The notes: a model not told the origin generated them from the sequence alone. DNA of 64,000 nucleotides from Candidatus Muproteobacteria bacterium (GCA_027449605.1 DAIDLH010000062.1:1-64000); one strand, 5' to 3'; positions 1 through 9,024 are shown, counted from the stretch's first letter. A program made the numbers and translations.

Positions 1-192
1 GTCGCGCATCTGGCCGGGGCGCTGAATAAGCCCGTGTGGGTGCTGCTGCCGTTCCTGCCGGACTGGCGCTGGCTGCTCGATCGGGAGGACAGCCCGTGGT
101 ATCCGAGCATGCGGCTGTTCCGACAGAAAAACCGGGGGGGGTGGGGCGAGGTGTTTGAGCGGGTCATTGCCGCTCTCGCGGACCGTTCTTGA
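1..192 (+). CDS. C-terminal end of a TPR/glycosyltransferase protein (5' end outside window)
   Basis: Frame 1 is open from the first base to a TGA at 190-192 and encodes 63 residues. The segments HLAGALNKPVWVLLP, PDWRWLLDREDSPWYP and MRLFRQ are typical of the last part of the glycosyltransferase domain in bacterial TPR-glycosyltransferase proteins (a GT9/heptosyltransferase-like fold behind TPR repeats). The start, the TPR region and the donor-binding core lie upstream of the window, so activity cannot be judged. Two more TPR proteins follow at once, so this is probably the edge of a TPR/glycosyltransferase cluster. Family call by motif memory only. Confidence 0.75.
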   Translation, partial: VAHLAGALNKPVWVLLPFLPDWRWLLDREDSPWYPSMRLFRQKNRGGWGEVFERVIAALADRS

Positions 193-225
193 CCCGGCAG
201 AACGATCAGAATGACGTAGCGGGTG

Positions 226-2214
226 CTAGTTGGCGCTGGACGTGACCGCACACCACCGCTGCCACATCTCGCGAAACGATGCTTCCAGGTCGCGCGTAAA
301 ACCGGTCGCGTCGCACAGTGTGCTGACCCGCATTCGCTCGCGAAGCCCCTGGCGCAATTCGTCCAGTCGTGCCGGGTCGGAAGCGAGCGATATCGCGATG
401 CGCACGTATTCATCCATGTCGCCTGCAATAAACTCCTCAAGACCGACTTGGCTCAGGAGGCTGATGCCCACCCGACCAGCGTGCAATCCGCCGGCGAGGG
501 TGATCACGGGTACACCCATCCACAACGCCTCACACGTCGTCGTCGTGCCATTGTAGGGAAAGGTGTCGAGAGCGATGTCGATCTCGCCGTACAGACGCAA
601 GTGATCGCCTCGATCGAGCAATAACGCATGCAACACGATGCGCTCCGGTTCGATACCACGGGCGGCGAACTGTCCCGCGATGCTCGCTCGGGTTGCTTCT
701 TCCAGAAGCGCGGCGCTCTTCAAGATCAGGCGAGAACCTGGTACTGCGCGCAGTATCGCGGACCACGCTGTAACCGCGGCTGGCGAAAGCTTGGCCAGTG
801 CATTGAACGAACCGAAGGTGACCGACCCGTGTTTTCGGCACGGCGCCTCCGACGCGGGGGGTGCATCCGGAGAAGGTGTGTAGCAGAGAAAGCCCCGCGG
901 TAGACGCGCCAGCCGTTCGGTGTGCCACGCCTCGGTGAGTCCCGGCGGGTCGGCTTGGGCGTCCGTGAGGCGGTAACCCACGGCCGTCATGCCCGTCGTG
1001 TTCGGGTAGCCGAGCCAGGTCACCTGCACGGGCGCTGGATATCTCGCAAAAAGCGTGAGCCTGTTACCCGCAGTATGGCCGGCAAGATCCACGAGTATGT
1101 CGATGCGATCTTCACGGATCATCTTGCAAGCATCGTCGTCAGAAACGCCGTAAATATTGCGCCAAGTGACGTCCAGGCCGCGGAGCTTTTCCGTGGTCCC
1201 ATCCGGTTTTGCGACACTGGCATAGCAAAAGATGTCATAAGCCGTTCGGTCATGAGACGCGAGCGGCCCCGTGATAAACCACGCGACCGAATGCATACGG
1301 AAGTCCGGGGAAACGTAACCCACCCGCAGCCGTCTGCCCGGTTCCAGCGTGTTACCGAAACGCGGAGGTTCCCCGGCTGGGGCATGGGCGACGGCCCATG
1401 CACGGTGCGCATCAAGCAGTGTCTTGCCATCGGTCACGTCGTAATTCATTGCGAACAGCAAGTTACAGTGAGGAACAGTCCAGGCCGGGTCTGCCTCGGC
1501 GGCACGGCGAAAGCAATCCTGTGCCTCGGTTAACCGTGCTTGCGCCAAAAGCATGTTGCCCAGATTGTTCGAAGCAATAGCGTGGTGCGGGTTCACTCGC
1601 AGCGCCGCCTCGTAGCAGCTTAGCGCCGCACTTCGATCTCCCGCCTCCTGCAATGCCATCCCAAGCGCATTCTGTGCGTCGGCATAGCCTGGGTTGAGGA
1701 CGACGGCGCGGCGCTGGGCCGTAATCGCCCCGCCGAGATCGCCACACGCCTTCAAGGAGACACCGAGCGCGAAGTGCGTGCGGTAATCGTTCGGGAAAAA
1801 CTGGACGGCCCGACGCAGGTGGCCGAGGGCTTCCTCGTGCAGGCCGCGTTTGTTCAGCACGTTTCCCAGGTTGTAACAACCTTGAGGATGGTCCGGATTC
1901 GATTCAAGCACCTGGCGGTAACATTCCTCGGCGTCTGGCAGATCGTCGCTCAGTTCGAGCAGCGTGCCGAGATGGTTAAGCCATTCCACCTGTCGGGGGC
2001 GCACGATCAAAGCCTGACGCATAGCCGCGATGGCTTCACTCTTCTGGCCGAGCCGCTCATGCACCGCTCCGCAGAAGTACCATGCTTCGGCGTCTTGCGG
2101 TACACGGGCACACAGCTCGCTGTAGACAGGTAGCGCCTCGGCAAATCGACCCGCGCTCGCCAGTGCGAAAGCGCGCATCTTAAGCTCGGCAGCGCCGCTG
2201 GGTGCCGGTTTCAT
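226..2214 (-). CDS. TPR protein with O-GlcNAc transferase-like (GT41) domain
   Basis: The 662-residue protein has about six TPR units in residues 1-240 (alternating WYFCGA, YNLGNVL, ALGMALQEAG, NNLGNML helices). An OGT/SPINDLY-type catalytic region follows at about 290-650. Visible landmarks are RVGYVSPDFRMHSV, ILVDLAGHTAGNRL, QVTWLGYPNTTG, FGSFNALAKLSP and DTFPYNGTTTTCEALWMG, which are the nucleotide-sugar-binding segments of GT41. The family transfers a sugar, usually GlcNAc, to Ser/Thr of proteins; the bacterial substrates here are unknown. It has no signal peptide, so it should be cytoplasmic. It is convergent with the partial TPR-transferase on its left and divergent from a TPR-methyltransferase on its right. 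Confidence 0.88.
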   Translation of the reverse strand: MKPAPSGAAELKMRAFALASAGRFAEALPVYSELCARVPQDAEAWYFCGAVHERLGQKSEAIAAMRQALIVRPRQVEWLNHLGTLLELSDDLPDAEECYRQVLESNPDHPQGCYNLGNVLNKRGLHEEALGHLRRAVQFFPNDYRTHFALGVSLKACGDLGGAITAQRRAVVLNPGYADAQNALGMALQEAGDRSAALSCYEAALRVNPHHAIASNNLGNMLLAQARLTEAQDCFRRAAEADPAWTVPHCNLLFAMNYDVTDGKTLLDAHRAWAVAHAPAGEPPRFGNTLEPGRRLRVGYVSPDFRMHSVAWFITGPLASHDRTAYDIFCYASVAKPDGTTEKLRGLDVTWRNIYGVSDDDACKMIREDRIDILVDLAGHTAGNRLTLFARYPAPVQVTWLGYPNTTGMTAVGYRLTDAQADPPGLTEAWHTERLARLPRGFLCYTPSPDAPPASEAPCRKHGSVTFGSFNALAKLSPAAVTAWSAILRAVPGSRLILKSAALLEEATRASIAGQFAARGIEPERIVLHALLLDRGDHLRLYGEIDIALDTFPYNGTTTTCEALWMGVPVITLAGGLHAGRVGISLLSQVGLEEFIAGDMDEYVRIAISLASDPARLDELRQGLRERMRVSTLCDATGFTRDLEASFREMWQRWCAVTSSAN

Positions 2215-2405
2215 GCTGTCCTCCCCATAGAACGCATCAGTATAGCGCGATGCGGGGCACGCTCCATCATGGGCCGTCCTGCCGACGACCGAGCCTCGCT
2301 TGAGGCAAGATGGCCGGGTAGGCTACCATCCGACCGTGGCGACTCGCCCTGTGTACCGCGCCAGTGCATCGCCCATTGTCGAATCCGATCTGCCCACGAG
2401 CTGCC

Positions 2406-3917
2406 ATGCCCTCCGCCAATATGTCGATCAGCGCAAGAAAAGAACAGGCGCGACTCTTGCTTCAGGGCAATCGCCTCGCGGAAGCCAAGACGCTCTATAA
2501 AGAAATCTGCCGGAACGCGCGACGCGATTGGGAGGCCTGGCAGATGCTCGGCGCCATCCACGGCATGCTCGGTGAGTTCGCGGAGGCTGAGACCTGCTCG
2601 CGCCGGGCCATCGAACTTCATCCCGATGCGATCGGCGCCCTCCTCAATCTCGGCAATGCTCTCATGGCGCAGCACAAATACGAGGAAGCGACCCGCTGTT
2701 ACCGGCGTATTCTGGCTCGAAATGCACGCGAACCTCAGGCGCACAACAACCTTGGCACGCTTCTAAAGCTGCAAGGCCGTCTCGAAGAGGCTGAAGCAAG
2801 TTATCGCGAGGCCCTGCGCCATGCGCCGCATTACCCCGACGCTCTCACCAACCTGGGCACGGTGTTGCAGGAGCAGGGTCGTCTCGAGGAAGCGCTCGCC
2901 TGCTATCAGCGGGCGGTGCAACTCAAACCCGACCACGCCGATGCCCTGCACAATCTTGGCTGCGGACTGATCGCACGCGGCGAGTTCACACCGGCGGTCG
3001 CCTGCTATGAGCACCTGTTGCGGATACAACCGACCAACGTCAGGTCCTGGATAGCGCTCTCTTCGATACACAGACAATTGCGGCAATTCGATAAAGCGCT
3101 CGCCTGCGGCGAACGCGCAACTGTGCTGGAACCCCAAACCGCCGACAGCTACCTCAATCTTGGCGTCACCTATCAAGCCATGGGAGAGCACAGCAGGGCC
3201 GTTGCAATGTACCGTGAAGCGCTGCGGTACAAGCCAGATTTTGTTGACGCCCATTACTTCCTTGCGACGCTCGGCGCCGAGGCCGCGCCCACCCAATCGC
3301 CTGTCGAGTACGTGACAAAACTCTTTGACGATTATGCCGAGCGTTTCGACGCACATCTGACCGGCGAACTGGAATGCCGTATACCTGAATATATCAACGC
3401 GGCAGTGCGGCGGGCGCTTGGCGGTTCACCTCCGCTCCTCGACGTGATCGATCTCGGTTGCGGAACAGGCCTCCTGGGTCGGCAATTACACGATCTCGCA
3501 CGAAGCCTGGTGGGGGTCGATCTCTCCCCCAAGATGATCGCCAAGGCGCGTACGCTCGGCGTCTATGACGAACTCATTGTTGGCGATGTGCTCACCCCGC
3601 TGTCCGGTACCGGCACCCGTTACGGACTCATCGCCGCTGCCGATGTTTTCGTCTACCTTGGCGATCTCGCTCCGATTTTCGCGGGCTGTCGGACGGCTTT
3701 ACAACCAGAGGGATTATTCGCCTTTTCAGTCGAGGCCCTGGACGCGAGCGAAACCTTCGCCCTGCGTCCTTCCGGGCGCTACGCCCATGCAACGGAATAT
3801 ATTCACCGGCTTGCGAAGGGCGCCGGCCTGGAGGAAGTCAGCCGGGAACGAGTAACCTTGCGTAAGGAAGCGGGTAACCCGATCGCCGGCGATATATATG
3901 TATTTCGCCTCTCTTGA
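2406..3917 (+). CDS. TPR protein fused to SAM-dependent methyltransferase
   Basis: From the ATG at 2406 the protein is 503 residues. About nine TPR units fill residues 1-285 (LNLGNALMAQHKYEEA, NNLGTLLKLQGRLEEA, TNLGTVLQEQGRLEEA are near-identical turns). A linker LFDDYAERFDAHL then leads into a class I methyltransferase with motif I DVIDLGCGTGLLG. This TPR-plus-methyltransferase architecture is common in proteobacteria but its substrate is not known. The start is uncertain: GTG at 2364 and ATG at 2421 are in frame and none has a strong Shine-Dalgarno. It is divergent from the TPR-OGT gene, with about 190 bases between them that must hold both promoters. The shared TPR design suggests a common partner or polymer. 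Confidence 0.85.
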   Translation: MPSANMSISARKEQARLLLQGNRLAEAKTLYKEICRNARRDWEAWQMLGAIHGMLGEFAEAETCSRRAIELHPDAIGALLNLGNALMAQHKYEEATRCYRRILARNAREPQAHNNLGTLLKLQGRLEEAEASYREALRHAPHYPDALTNLGTVLQEQGRLEEALACYQRAVQLKPDHADALHNLGCGLIARGEFTPAVACYEHLLRIQPTNVRSWIALSSIHRQLRQFDKALACGERATVLEPQTADSYLNLGVTYQAMGEHSRAVAMYREALRYKPDFVDAHYFLATLGAEAAPTQSPVEYVTKLFDDYAERFDAHLTGELECRIPEYINAAVRRALGGSPPLLDVIDLGCGTGLLGRQLHDLARSLVGVDLSPKMIAKARTLGVYDELIVGDVLTPLSGTGTRYGLIAAADVFVYLGDLAPIFAGCRTALQPEGLFAFSVEALDASETFALRPSGRYAHATEYIHRLAKGAGLEEVSRERVTLRKEAGNPIAGDIYVFRLS

Positions 3918-4289
3918 GGCAGGGTATCACGGTAGCAATGTTAGCGTTAATATTAATGTTGTTTCGGGCGCGGAGATAATATCAGGGCTTGACATTTATA
4001 AATTTCAAAGCGCACCATAGTCACAGAATCGCTATTGGGTGGGGAAGGTGTGCAGAGGTTTTGCTGCTTCAAGCGAAGCCATACAGGTAAAGGCAAGTGG
4101 AAGTTAAGTTGTTAACACCGTTGTTGACAATTTTCCGCTGAAGGAAATTCCCCGTAACGCGAGAAACGCTACCTGTACGTTTTGTACAGGGGTCGTTCGC
4201 GCCGGATATCGCAACATGACTCAAAGTCAATGCGGTATGCAAGGCGTGGATAAAAAAACAGATTTAACGGTAATTACTAGGAGGAGCAC
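3918..4289 (+). promoter_or_regulatory. Intergenic leader/promoter region upstream of the fadL-like gene
   Basis: These 372 bases contain no convincing gene and are richer in A and T than their surroundings. Two TTGACA hexamers (at about 3989 and 4125) could be -35 boxes but lack a clean -10 at 16-18 bases. A short inverted repeat, CCTGTAC/GTACAGG at about 4171-4190, could be an operator. A good ribosome site, AGGAGGAG, stands just before the ATG at 4290. I saw no GG-N10-GC sigma-54 core here, although the locus encodes a PrsR-type sigma-54 activator. Confidence 0.35.
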
Positions 4290-5621
4290 ATGAAGTTATT
4301 CCGTAGGCGATCGCTTGCGTTGGCTATTGCCGTCGCTATGGCTGCACCCACAACCGTTTTGGCCACCAATGGCATGTGGATGATCGGCTACGGCGCCAAG
4401 GCCACCGGCATGGGCGGCGCAGGCGTTGCCTATCCCCAGGATGCCATGGCGGCAGCCTACAATCCCGCTTCCATGACCAGCGTCGGCGAAGCCAGGCTCG
4501 ATGCCACGCTCGAATTATTCTATCCCCCACGGGCTGCCGTTCATGACAGTTCGCTGCTGCCGATGGATGCGCGCAGCCGTGACGACTTGTTTCCAATCCC
4601 CGCCATCGGCGCTGTTCTTTCCAACCCCGCTACGCCATTTGCCATGGGCATGGCAGTGGTCGGTGCCGGGCTGGGAACAAATTACAACCAGGAAGACGGC
4701 ACCATGTTTCGGCCAACCGGCATTCCTGCCTACAAAAATGTCGGCGTCTTTTTAATGCAGATGCAGATGCTGCCCAGCCTTGCCTACAAAATTGACGAAA
4801 ACAACAGTCTCGGCTTCAGTCTCGTCATCGCCATGCAAACATTCCGCGCCTTCGGCCTGGAAGCCTTCAGCAGTCTGGGATTTACCAATAACACCTCCCA
4901 CCTTACGAATAGAGGTTATGACTGGTCTTTTGGCGGCGGTTATCGTCTGGGTTGGTTCGGGACTTATTTCGATCAGAAACTCAATCTTGGGTTGACTTAT
5001 GCGCCCAAGGTCCACATGCAACGATTCAATAGATACTCCGGGTTGTTTGCCCGTCACGGTGAATTTGATATACCGGAAAGTTATGCCGCCGGTCTTGCGA
5101 TCAAGCTCACGCCCAAGGTAAACGTCGCATTCGATGTGGAACGCATCCTCTGGAACAAGATTCCGGCCATCGGAAACCCCGGTCCCGATGCCAGCAACCC
5201 CAGCAGCTTCTTCCCGCTTTGCCCGGGAACGGATAAAACAACGTGTTTGACCGGCGGCGAAAATGGCCTCGGTTTCGGCTGGACAAGCCAGAACGTGTAC
5301 AAACTCGGATTTGATTACAAATATAATAAAGACCTGACCCTGCGCGCCGGCGTGAACTACGGTAAGGCACCAATCCCGCCCAGCCAGGTTCTGTTCAACG
5401 TTTTGGCGCCGGCGACCGTGGAAAAACATCTCACGTTTGGCGCCACCTGGACACAAAAGGACAACAATGAGTTGACGCTGACGTACATGCACGCTTTCAA
5501 GAACACCATCAAAGGTCCGACGGCATTCGGTCCGGTCAATGGACTTCCAGTCAGCGGTACTAACGGTTCGATAGCCATGAGTCAGACCTCTGTCAGTATC
5601 GCTTATGGAATCAAGTTTTGA
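4290..5621 (+). CDS. OmpP1/FadL/TodX-family outer membrane transport protein
   Basis: The 443-residue protein starts with a signal peptide (basic RRR, hydrophobic core, cleavage after about residue 25 at TVLA). The mature N-terminus carries the NG..GYGAKATGMGGAG region typical of FadL, which forms the plug in a 14-strand barrel. The body has alternating aromatic beta-strands and a C-terminal strand ending in F (IAYGIKF), as expected for BAM-dependent barrels. The family takes up long-chain fatty acids or other hydrophobic molecules across the outer membrane. A strong Shine-Dalgarno (GGAGGAG) supports the start. It precedes two secreted, C-terminally tagged proteins in the same direction; whether it serves that system or is independent is not shown. 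Confidence 0.88.
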   Translation: MKLFRRRSLALAIAVAMAAPTTVLATNGMWMIGYGAKATGMGGAGVAYPQDAMAAAYNPASMTSVGEARLDATLELFYPPRAAVHDSSLLPMDARSRDDLFPIPAIGAVLSNPATPFAMGMAVVGAGLGTNYNQEDGTMFRPTGIPAYKNVGVFLMQMQMLPSLAYKIDENNSLGFSLVIAMQTFRAFGLEAFSSLGFTNNTSHLTNRGYDWSFGGGYRLGWFGTYFDQKLNLGLTYAPKVHMQRFNRYSGLFARHGEFDIPESYAAGLAIKLTPKVNVAFDVERILWNKIPAIGNPGPDASNPSSFFPLCPGTDKTTCLTGGENGLGFGWTSQNVYKLGFDYKYNKDLTLRAGVNYGKAPIPPSQVLFNVLAPATVEKHLTFGATWTQKDNNELTLTYMHAFKNTIKGPTAFGPVNGLPVSGTNGSIAMSQTSVSIAYGIKF

Positions 5622-5753
5622 TTTAAAACGTTCGAACAAATTGCTAACCGGTATTTTTATTTGGGTCCTGACCTTGGGTATTAAAAATGGTCACCATGCA
5701 CAAGCGCTGAAGTTGCAGACCAAGGCAAACCAGATCTGAGGAGTTTTGAGGAT

Positions 5754-7766
5754 ATGAAACAGACTAAATCGTCCACTTTGCTAAAGAAATCCGCCCTGAC
5801 TGCCGCCGTCGCGATTGCCCTCGGCACCTCCAATTTTACCGACACGGCATACGCGGATAACTATGTTTTCAGTTTCAGCGGCGTTTTTACCATGCTGACC
5901 AGCACTGGTGCCGGAGTTCAAAACAATGTCGGTCCTTACTTTTACGACGCCACGTGGGGCTATGGTCAGCGCACCCAGATCACCGGCACCTTGACCTATG
6001 ACGATGTTGCTCAAACCGGCACCATGACCATCGCGCCCTTCAGCTTTCAGGCTGGGACCATTGCCGGGGGTGACCCCGCCGCGGCCAACGGTATCACGGT
6101 CGCGGCCATCGGCGACGGACTGGGCGGTTCCGGCAACCTGCTGCTGGGCAACATGCTCTTCGATTGGCACGGAAATAATGGCATTCCGGTATCAATAGTG
6201 TGGGATGCCTCGGGCCTGCTCGGCGCGCTCGGTGGATCCCTGACTCCGGGGAGCGTGATAACAGGCAGCGGTGTCTATCCTGCAAGTAATGGTTTCTTCA
6301 AAGGTTCGTATCCGATCGGCCTGTCGCCTCTCGCCACCACCTCTTGGAACACGACAACCATCTCCGGAGCCACTCTGGGCACTAATCCGAGCGGCACGAC
6401 TCCGGTGATTGCTGACACCACCCTCGTCACCAATTACGACATCGACCAGACGACTGCGGGTTACCAGACCTGCGCCGACCTGAGCACCGCGACGGGCAAC
6501 CAATGCGCCCTAGGTGTCGGCGGGTCTCCTATGGTGGCAGGGCCATTCTCTGGCTTTAACGCCAACTTCGATATTATCTCCATGACGGTAACGTCGAAGA
6601 ACGGCGTTTCAGGCCCGCCGTCCGTGGTGAGCACGTTGCCGAGCAACGCTACTACAAGTTTTTCGATAAATTCGAGCATCACGGTCACATTCACCCAGAA
6701 CATGACCGCTTCCACCGTAGCGGCCGGTGGTGCCTTTACCCTGGTTGAAACCGCCACCAGCACACCGGTATCCGGTACAGTAGCGCCTTCCTCCGGTACT
6801 ACTTCGTCGACGTTCACCTTCACCCCCTCGGCGGCTCTGAAGTACAGTACCCAATACACGGCTACCTTGGCGACATCCATCCAGGACGCAGCGGGACAAA
6901 ACTTGTCCGCGGCCTACACGTGGAGTTTTACCACGCAGGCGCAACCCGTGGCGACCAGCTGCACGGCGGCCAGCCAAGTGCCGCAAGGCAGCAACTTCAC
7001 CATGCTCACACCCGCGGGCATTCCGTTCGGCGGCACGAATGACGTGACGTACAACTTGGACTTCTCCAACCTCAATACGTCCGTAACAGGCACGAATGGC
7101 ATAATGACCAATACACTGGCCTCCGCATTGCCGGAACTGTTTTTTGGTTTTGCTTGGACCGCTCATCACATTCGCCTGTTCGCGCAAGGGACCTATCTGA
7201 TTAATACAGCGTGCACCGCTACCCAACTGGAGAACGGAACTTGCATGCCCAACAACGACTCGTCGAAGAATCTCACCATGACGGTGGGGGCCGGACAAAT
7301 CGGGGCGCACATGCTGTTTGACTGGCACACAAGTAGCAACATCGATGTGGTCAATGTCTGGACTCCGAACGCGGTGTGGAATGACCCGGACGGCACGGCC
7401 ATCTCCAAAAACAATCTTTGGGTTGGCGAGCGATGGGCGGGGCCAGCCGGAGTAACGGTCAACCCGGCAACGACGTGGGCCTATGTATCTACCGATAATG
7501 ACAGCAACAGCATAAACGGCGTCGGAATGATCGATGGACCGTTCATTGGCTATAACGCCAATTTCAACCTCGGTCCCGCAGACAGCTGTCTAACCGCCGC
7601 GCCAACCCAGTCAGCAGCCCCTGAAGTCAGCAAGGTCAGCGGCGGCTGCAGCATAAGCTCATTGCCGGTGAATCCGTCTGAGCGTGCAGACTGGTGGCTG
7701 CTGGCGGGTTTCGTGGCGTGGCTGGGTGTAGTGCGCCGGCGCAATAAGCGGCAACACCAGGTCTGA
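5754..7766 (+). CDS. Secreted repeat protein with Cys-containing (JDVT/MYXO-type) C-terminal sorting signal
   Basis: The 670-residue protein has a signal peptide (cleavage near residue 34, AYA). A domain at about 35-280 carries FSFSGVFTML, GNMLFDWHGN, PVSIVWDASG and GPFSGFNANFDI. An Ig-like (Big_5-type) domain follows at about 290-395, then a diverged second copy of the first domain at about 410-610 (NFTMLTPAG, GAHMLFDWHTS, GPFIGYNANFN). The tail is tripartite: GGCSIS with Cys 632, a hydrophobic stretch WWLLAGFVAWLGVV, then RRRNKR. Haft (2024) described such invariant-Cys tails (MYXO-, JDVT-, Synerg-, CGP-CTERM) as substrates of Rce1-like proteases. A protease of that type is the next gene. 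The repeated domain also occurs in the protein at 9077-9889, which ends in a different signal. Function of the domain unknown. Ribosome site GAGGAG. Confidence 0.82.
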   Translation: MKQTKSSTLLKKSALTAAVAIALGTSNFTDTAYADNYVFSFSGVFTMLTSTGAGVQNNVGPYFYDATWGYGQRTQITGTLTYDDVAQTGTMTIAPFSFQAGTIAGGDPAAANGITVAAIGDGLGGSGNLLLGNMLFDWHGNNGIPVSIVWDASGLLGALGGSLTPGSVITGSGVYPASNGFFKGSYPIGLSPLATTSWNTTTISGATLGTNPSGTTPVIADTTLVTNYDIDQTTAGYQTCADLSTATGNQCALGVGGSPMVAGPFSGFNANFDIISMTVTSKNGVSGPPSVVSTLPSNATTSFSINSSITVTFTQNMTASTVAAGGAFTLVETATSTPVSGTVAPSSGTTSSTFTFTPSAALKYSTQYTATLATSIQDAAGQNLSAAYTWSFTTQAQPVATSCTAASQVPQGSNFTMLTPAGIPFGGTNDVTYNLDFSNLNTSVTGTNGIMTNTLASALPELFFGFAWTAHHIRLFAQGTYLINTACTATQLENGTCMPNNDSSKNLTMTVGAGQIGAHMLFDWHTSSNIDVVNVWTPNAVWNDPDGTAISKNNLWVGERWAGPAGVTVNPATTWAYVSTDNDSNSINGVGMIDGPFIGYNANFNLGPADSCLTAAPTQSAAPEVSKVSGGCSISSLPVNPSERADWWLLAGFVAWLGVVRRRNKRQHQV

Positions 7767-7789
7767 TCGCCCGGTATCTACATTGGATC

Positions 7790-7824
7790 AGCGGCGGCAT
7801 CTTAATCGGCGCCGCCGCTTTTTA
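7790..7824 (+). terminator. Intrinsic terminator-like hairpin after the Cys-CTERM gene
   Basis: AGCGGCGGC (7790-7798) pairs with GCCGCCGCT (7811-7819) around a 12-base loop and runs into TTTTT. This is a strong GC-rich stem with a U tract, 24 bases after the stop codon at 7766. The same bases are also an open reading frame that could extend the next gene upstream, so hairpin and coding roles compete. Confidence 0.65.
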
Positions 7825-7867
7825 TTATCCCGGTCGTGATTACCTGATCACTGGCCTGCTGCTTTTC

Positions 7868-8302
7868 TTGCCACTGGCAGATCGCCAGTGGCGGCTACCT
7901 GCCCTTCGTCATCCAGCCGCGCATTATCTATCCTGGGCGGGGTTGCTGCTCATCATGACCGCTTTGCTGGCGCGGCAGCCTTCCTATCTCGCTTACACGG
8001 CAATTACCCTGCTTCTGACCGCGCTCCCGGAGGAGTGGTTCTTCCGGGCTTATTTTATGGGGCGCATGGGCGACGGTCTTACGGCGAATCTGGTCGCCTC
8101 CGCCCTGTTTTCCCTCCTCCATAGCTTGTCACGGGACTGGATAACAGGTTTACTGGTGTTCATTCCGTCGCTTTTTTATGGATGGCTGTATCAGCGCACC
8201 AAAGACTTGCCGTTGCTGATCCTGGTCCATGCGTTGTCGAACCTGGTATTTGCCCTGTTTCTGGCGCAACCGCTGACGGCCTGGCTAAGCGACTTGAGGT
8301 AA
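7868..8302 (+). CDS. CPBP-family glutamic intramembrane protease, MrtJ-like
   Basis: This small polytopic membrane protein (144 residues from a TTG at 7868) has the three CPBP/Rce1 motifs: EExxxR as PEEWFFR (E55, E56, R60), FxxxH as FSLLH (H85) and HxxxN as HALSN (H121, N125). These form the glutamic protease active site in the membrane. Members called MrtX/MrtJ are proposed to cut Cys-containing C-terminal sorting signals, and the preceding gene encodes just such a tail, which argues for an MrtJ-like role rather than a bacteriocin-immunity CAAX protease. The true start is unclear. The frame is open back to 7748, and an extension from a CTG at 7763 (overlapping the upstream stop) would add about 35 mostly hydrophobic residues, possibly another membrane helix. 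Confidence 0.78.
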   Translation: MPLADRQWRLPALRHPAAHYLSWAGLLLIMTALLARQPSYLAYTAITLLLTALPEEWFFRAYFMGRMGDGLTANLVASALFSLLHSLSRDWITGLLVFIPSLFYGWLYQRTKDLPLLILVHALSNLVFALFLAQPLTAWLSDLR

Positions 8303-8403
8303 AATCGGTAAATTCCGCGGCACGATTTGTTGGCCGATAGGAAGTGTAATCAGGTAGTTATAGGTCCAGTTCCATTCGACGATTTAATATCAAAGGTAGG
8401 ATT

Positions 8404-9024
8404 ATGAAAGGGTTTACGAAATTAACGATCTTTGCGTTGTTGTTGACTCTCACCGGCTGCGGGTCGATGTGGCTCACGCAGTCAACGCCGCAAAGCAAAG
8501 TCACCGACAAGACAACGGCTGCCAATGCATCCGCCGCCAGCGACAGTTACCTGATCCAGCAGGGTGACGATCTGCTCATTTCGGTCTGGAAAGAAAAAGA
8601 CCTCCAGGGTCAAGTCATGGTTCGGCCGGACGGCGGAATCAGCTTCCCCCTTGCCGGCGAAATCACGGCTGCGGGAAAAACCACGGAACAACTTCAAAAA
8701 GACTTGGCCGCCAAACTGCAAAAATATGTGCCGGACCCGGTGGTAACCGTAATGGTCAAACAGAGTCTTGGCAACAGAATCTACGTGGTCGGCAAAGTCA
8801 ACAAGCCCGGCGAATACCCGACAAGCCGTACCGTGGACGTCATGCAGGCGCTCGCCATGGCCGGGGGTCCGACGCCCTACGCCTCGCTGAACAAGATCAA
8901 AATCCTGCGGCGCGAAAACGGCGAACTCAAGACGATCCCCTTCAAGTACTCGCGGGTTGAGAAAGGCGAAGACCTGCAGCAGAATATCGTCCTGCAGGGA
9001 GGCGATGTAGTAGTCGTGCCCTGA
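8404..9024 (+). CDS. Polysaccharide export lipoprotein (Wza/XrtA-system type)
   Basis: The 206-residue protein has a lipoprotein signal with lipobox LTGC (Cys 19). A Poly_export domain follows at about 45-130 (LIQQGDDLLISVWKEKDL, VRPDGGISFPLAGEI) and then an SLBB-like domain (NRIYVVGKVNKPGEYP). The short form, without the long C-terminal part of E. coli Wza, fits the exosortase-associated export family TIGR03027. It should form the periplasmic/outer membrane part of the exopolysaccharide channel. Its usual partners (chain-length protein, tyrosine kinase, ATPase, beta-barrel) lie about 30 kb away at 37.8-43.2 kb on the other strand. It is sandwiched between the protease gene and a VPxPA-tagged protein gene and is probably co-transcribed with the latter (52-base gap). 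Confidence 0.9.
   Translation: MKGFTKLTIFALLLTLTGCGSMWLTQSTPQSKVTDKTTAANASAASDSYLIQQGDDLLISVWKEKDLQGQVMVRPDGGISFPLAGEITAAGKTTEQLQKDLAAKLQKYVPDPVVTVMVKQSLGNRIYVVGKVNKPGEYPTSRTVDVMQALAMAGGPTPYASLNKIKILRRENGELKTIPFKYSRVEKGEDLQQNIVLQGGDVVVVP

Noticed and set aside
3918-4289. Possible riboswitch or sigma-54 promoter before the fadL-like gene
   Set aside because: No conserved riboswitch core could be recognised and no GG-N10-GC match was found.
7868-8302. Reading the CPBP protein as a bacteriocin-immunity or abortive-infection factor
   Set aside because: The Cys-tailed protein directly upstream gives a better explanation; no bacteriocin gene is nearby.
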